Shown here piece after piece: positions 5,925 through 6,832 of a stretch of 6,832 nucleotides of DNA. Under the pieces are notes generated by a model, which searched no databases, was not told the DNA's origin, and saw nothing but the letters and a program-made list of their open reading frames with translations. How positions within the stretch are numbered: the stretch's first letter is position 1; the number at the start of each line of letters is the position of its first letter. The position numbers and the translations under genes are program-made. The stretch is from Anaerolineae bacterium (lineage in GTDB: Bacteria > Chloroflexota > Anaerolineae > Aggregatilineales > Phototrophicaceae): positions 1-6,832 of the forward strand of contig JALONZ010000099.1 in assembly GCA_025454675.1 (NCBI GenBank), read 5' to 3'.

Positions 5925-6770
5925 TTAGGCTTTTTTCTTCACAGGAAATTGAATTTCTGTGACAAATTTGCTTTGGTCGCCACCACGCTCATATTCGAGA
6001 TTAATCTCCCGATTCCCCCCTGCCACCTCATAACCATTCAATTCAATCCAACGCAAAATGGCATCATAGGCGTTGCCTATTGTGGATAATGATCCATGAT
6101 GAACAACACAGGCGGCAAGTTCAATGGCGGGAATGGTTTTAATGACTGTGCCATTGGTAGGGACAAGCAGATTATTGCCACTCACACCAATCGCGGCTTC
6201 CAGTTCAATATCGGTTGTTTTATATTCTTTGTCATGATAAATGGTCACGCCACATTCGGCGGGATTTTCGCTAAATTTACCACCACTAGCGCGAATGGCA
6301 TCCCATACTTTATCAAACATGCCATTCAGGGTTATGCCAATTGCATCCCATGTTGGCGTAACACCCATCATCGAAATGGCGCGGAATTCCGGTACAGCTT
6401 TCAAAATAACATCGTAATTGCTCATGTTGCCCTCCAGTTCAATCAGTTTTAAGGTGTTTTCCACATGCGATAATTGCCGTTGTTGTGCCAATAAGTGTTG
6501 TTCCATCTCGCTTTGGCGCAAGCGAAGCATTCCACGCAATTGTTCTAGGCTGATGTTTTCATCCAACAGCCGTTTAATCTGTTCTAGCGAGAAACCCAAT
6601 TCTTTGAGTGCTATCAACCGATAAAAACGCGGGAGTTGGGTCATGGAGTAATAGCGATACCCTGTGAATTTATCCACATGGGCAGGCGAAAATAACCCAA
6701 TTTCATCGTAATAGCGCAATGTTTTGACTGGCACATAAATTAATTTAGAAAACTCGCTAATCTTGAGCAT
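5925..6770 (-). CDS. MerR-family regulator with GyrI/BmrR-like effector-binding domain
   Basis: A 281-residue transcription factor of the BmrR layout. The N-terminal MerR winged helix-turn-helix (about 1-70) is clear: MLKISEFSKLIYVPVKTLRYYDEIGLF (1-27, shown here as MLKISEFSKL then VKTLRYYDEIGLF), FTGYRYYSM (35-43) and LIALKELGFSLEQIKRLL (52-69). A coiled-coil helix for dimerisation follows (about 76-113). The C-terminal part (119-279) matches the GyrI-like small-molecule domain, with acidic residues in DIELEAA (187-193) and the usual terminal TEIQFPV (271-277). The ligand is unknown; relatives bind bulky hydrophobic cations. ATG at 6770 is preferred because GAGG (6777-6780) lies 6 bases upstream and the MerR domain starts there; an in-frame ATG at 6794 would add 8 residues. 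The gene converges on jag and has its own MerR-type promoter. Confidence 0.93.
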   Translation of the reverse strand: MLKISEFSKLIYVPVKTLRYYDEIGLFSPAHVDKFTGYRYYSMTQLPRFYRLIALKELGFSLEQIKRLLDENISLEQLRGMLRLRQSEMEQHLLAQQRQLSHVENTLKLIELEGNMSNYDVILKAVPEFRAISMMGVTPTWDAIGITLNGMFDKVWDAIRASGGKFSENPAECGVTIYHDKEYKTTDIELEAAIGVSGNNLLVPTNGTVIKTIPAIELAACVVHHGSLSTIGNAYDAILRWIELNGYEVAGGNREINLEYERGGDQSKFVTEIQFPVKKKA

Positions 6771-6805
6771 AAGCAACCTCGCAATCATCAGCATGTGTTA
6801 TTATC

Positions 6806-6832
6806 ACGATAAGCCTTCCAGCGACTGGAAAG
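6806..6832 (-). promoter_or_regulatory. MerR-type operator/promoter of the regulator gene (cut by the right edge)
   Basis: On the minus strand CTTTCCAG (6825-6832), a TCG spacer and CTGGAAGG (6814-6821) form a dyad with 7 of 8 pairs matched. TATCGT (6806-6811) follows as -10. If the usual TTGAC ends at base 6832, as in MerR-type promoters, the spacer is 19 bp with the dyad inside it, the typical arrangement for this family. The predicted start is near 6799, about 29 bases before the ATG. This points to autoregulation. The first four bases of the -35 are outside the window. Confidence 0.7.

Noticed and set aside
5855..6089. A 77-codon plus-strand frame spanning the intergenic repeats and the end of merR.
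   Set aside because: It runs through palindromic repeat sequence and then antisense to merR, with no family match.
6771..6794. An in-frame upstream ATG that would lengthen the MerR protein by 8 residues.
   Set aside because: The Shine-Dalgarno GAGG (6777-6780) would fall inside that extension and is ideally placed for the ATG at 6770, where the conserved MerR domain begins.

Overview
The window carries a core housekeeping cluster of a bacterium of moderate GC (roughly half, by eye) with a monoderm-type membrane-insertion machinery. YidC lacks the large periplasmic P1 domain of diderm bacteria, and a predicted extracytoplasmic beta-propeller lipoprotein sits between yidD and yidC. From memory, this gene order (rpmH, rnpA, yidD, PQQ-like propeller, yidC, jag), the GC content and the style of the intergenic repeats suggest Chloroflexota (Anaerolineae-like). 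That is an inference and was not checked by any search.

Layout. (1) Bases 1-1697, minus strand: tex, an RNA-binding transcription accessory protein, cut by the left edge before its S1 domain. (2) Bases 1698-1828: a divergent intergenic region in which the best candidate -10 boxes for tex and for rpmH are the same palindromic heptamer read on opposite strands. (3) Bases 1829-5743, plus strand: a tight six-gene run of rpmH (ribosomal protein L34), rnpA (RNase P protein), yidD, a beta-propeller lipoprotein, yidC and jag/khpB. (4) Bases 5744-5924: a convergent intergenic region made almost wholly of palindromes and an inverted pair of C-rich repeat units. (5) Bases 5925-6770, minus strand: a MerR-family regulator with a GyrI/BmrR-like effector domain. 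At the right edge is its probable promoter, with a MerR-type dyad in a 19-bp spacer.

The six plus-strand genes link translation to membrane protein insertion. L34 and RnpA serve ribosome assembly and tRNA 5' maturation. YidD and YidC serve insertion of proteins into the membrane. Jag is an RNA-binding partner usually encoded beside YidC. The propeller lipoprotein is the non-standard member and the best candidate for an undescribed component: an outside-facing, BamB-like scaffold attached to a YidC that has no outer domain of its own. The other observation to follow up is a perfect 10-bp hairpin that starts at the base after the rpmH stop codon and covers the rnpA start codon, as expected of a translational-coupling switch.

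No CRISPR array, transposase, tRNA or rRNA gene was seen. No stretch over 300 bases is without a gene.
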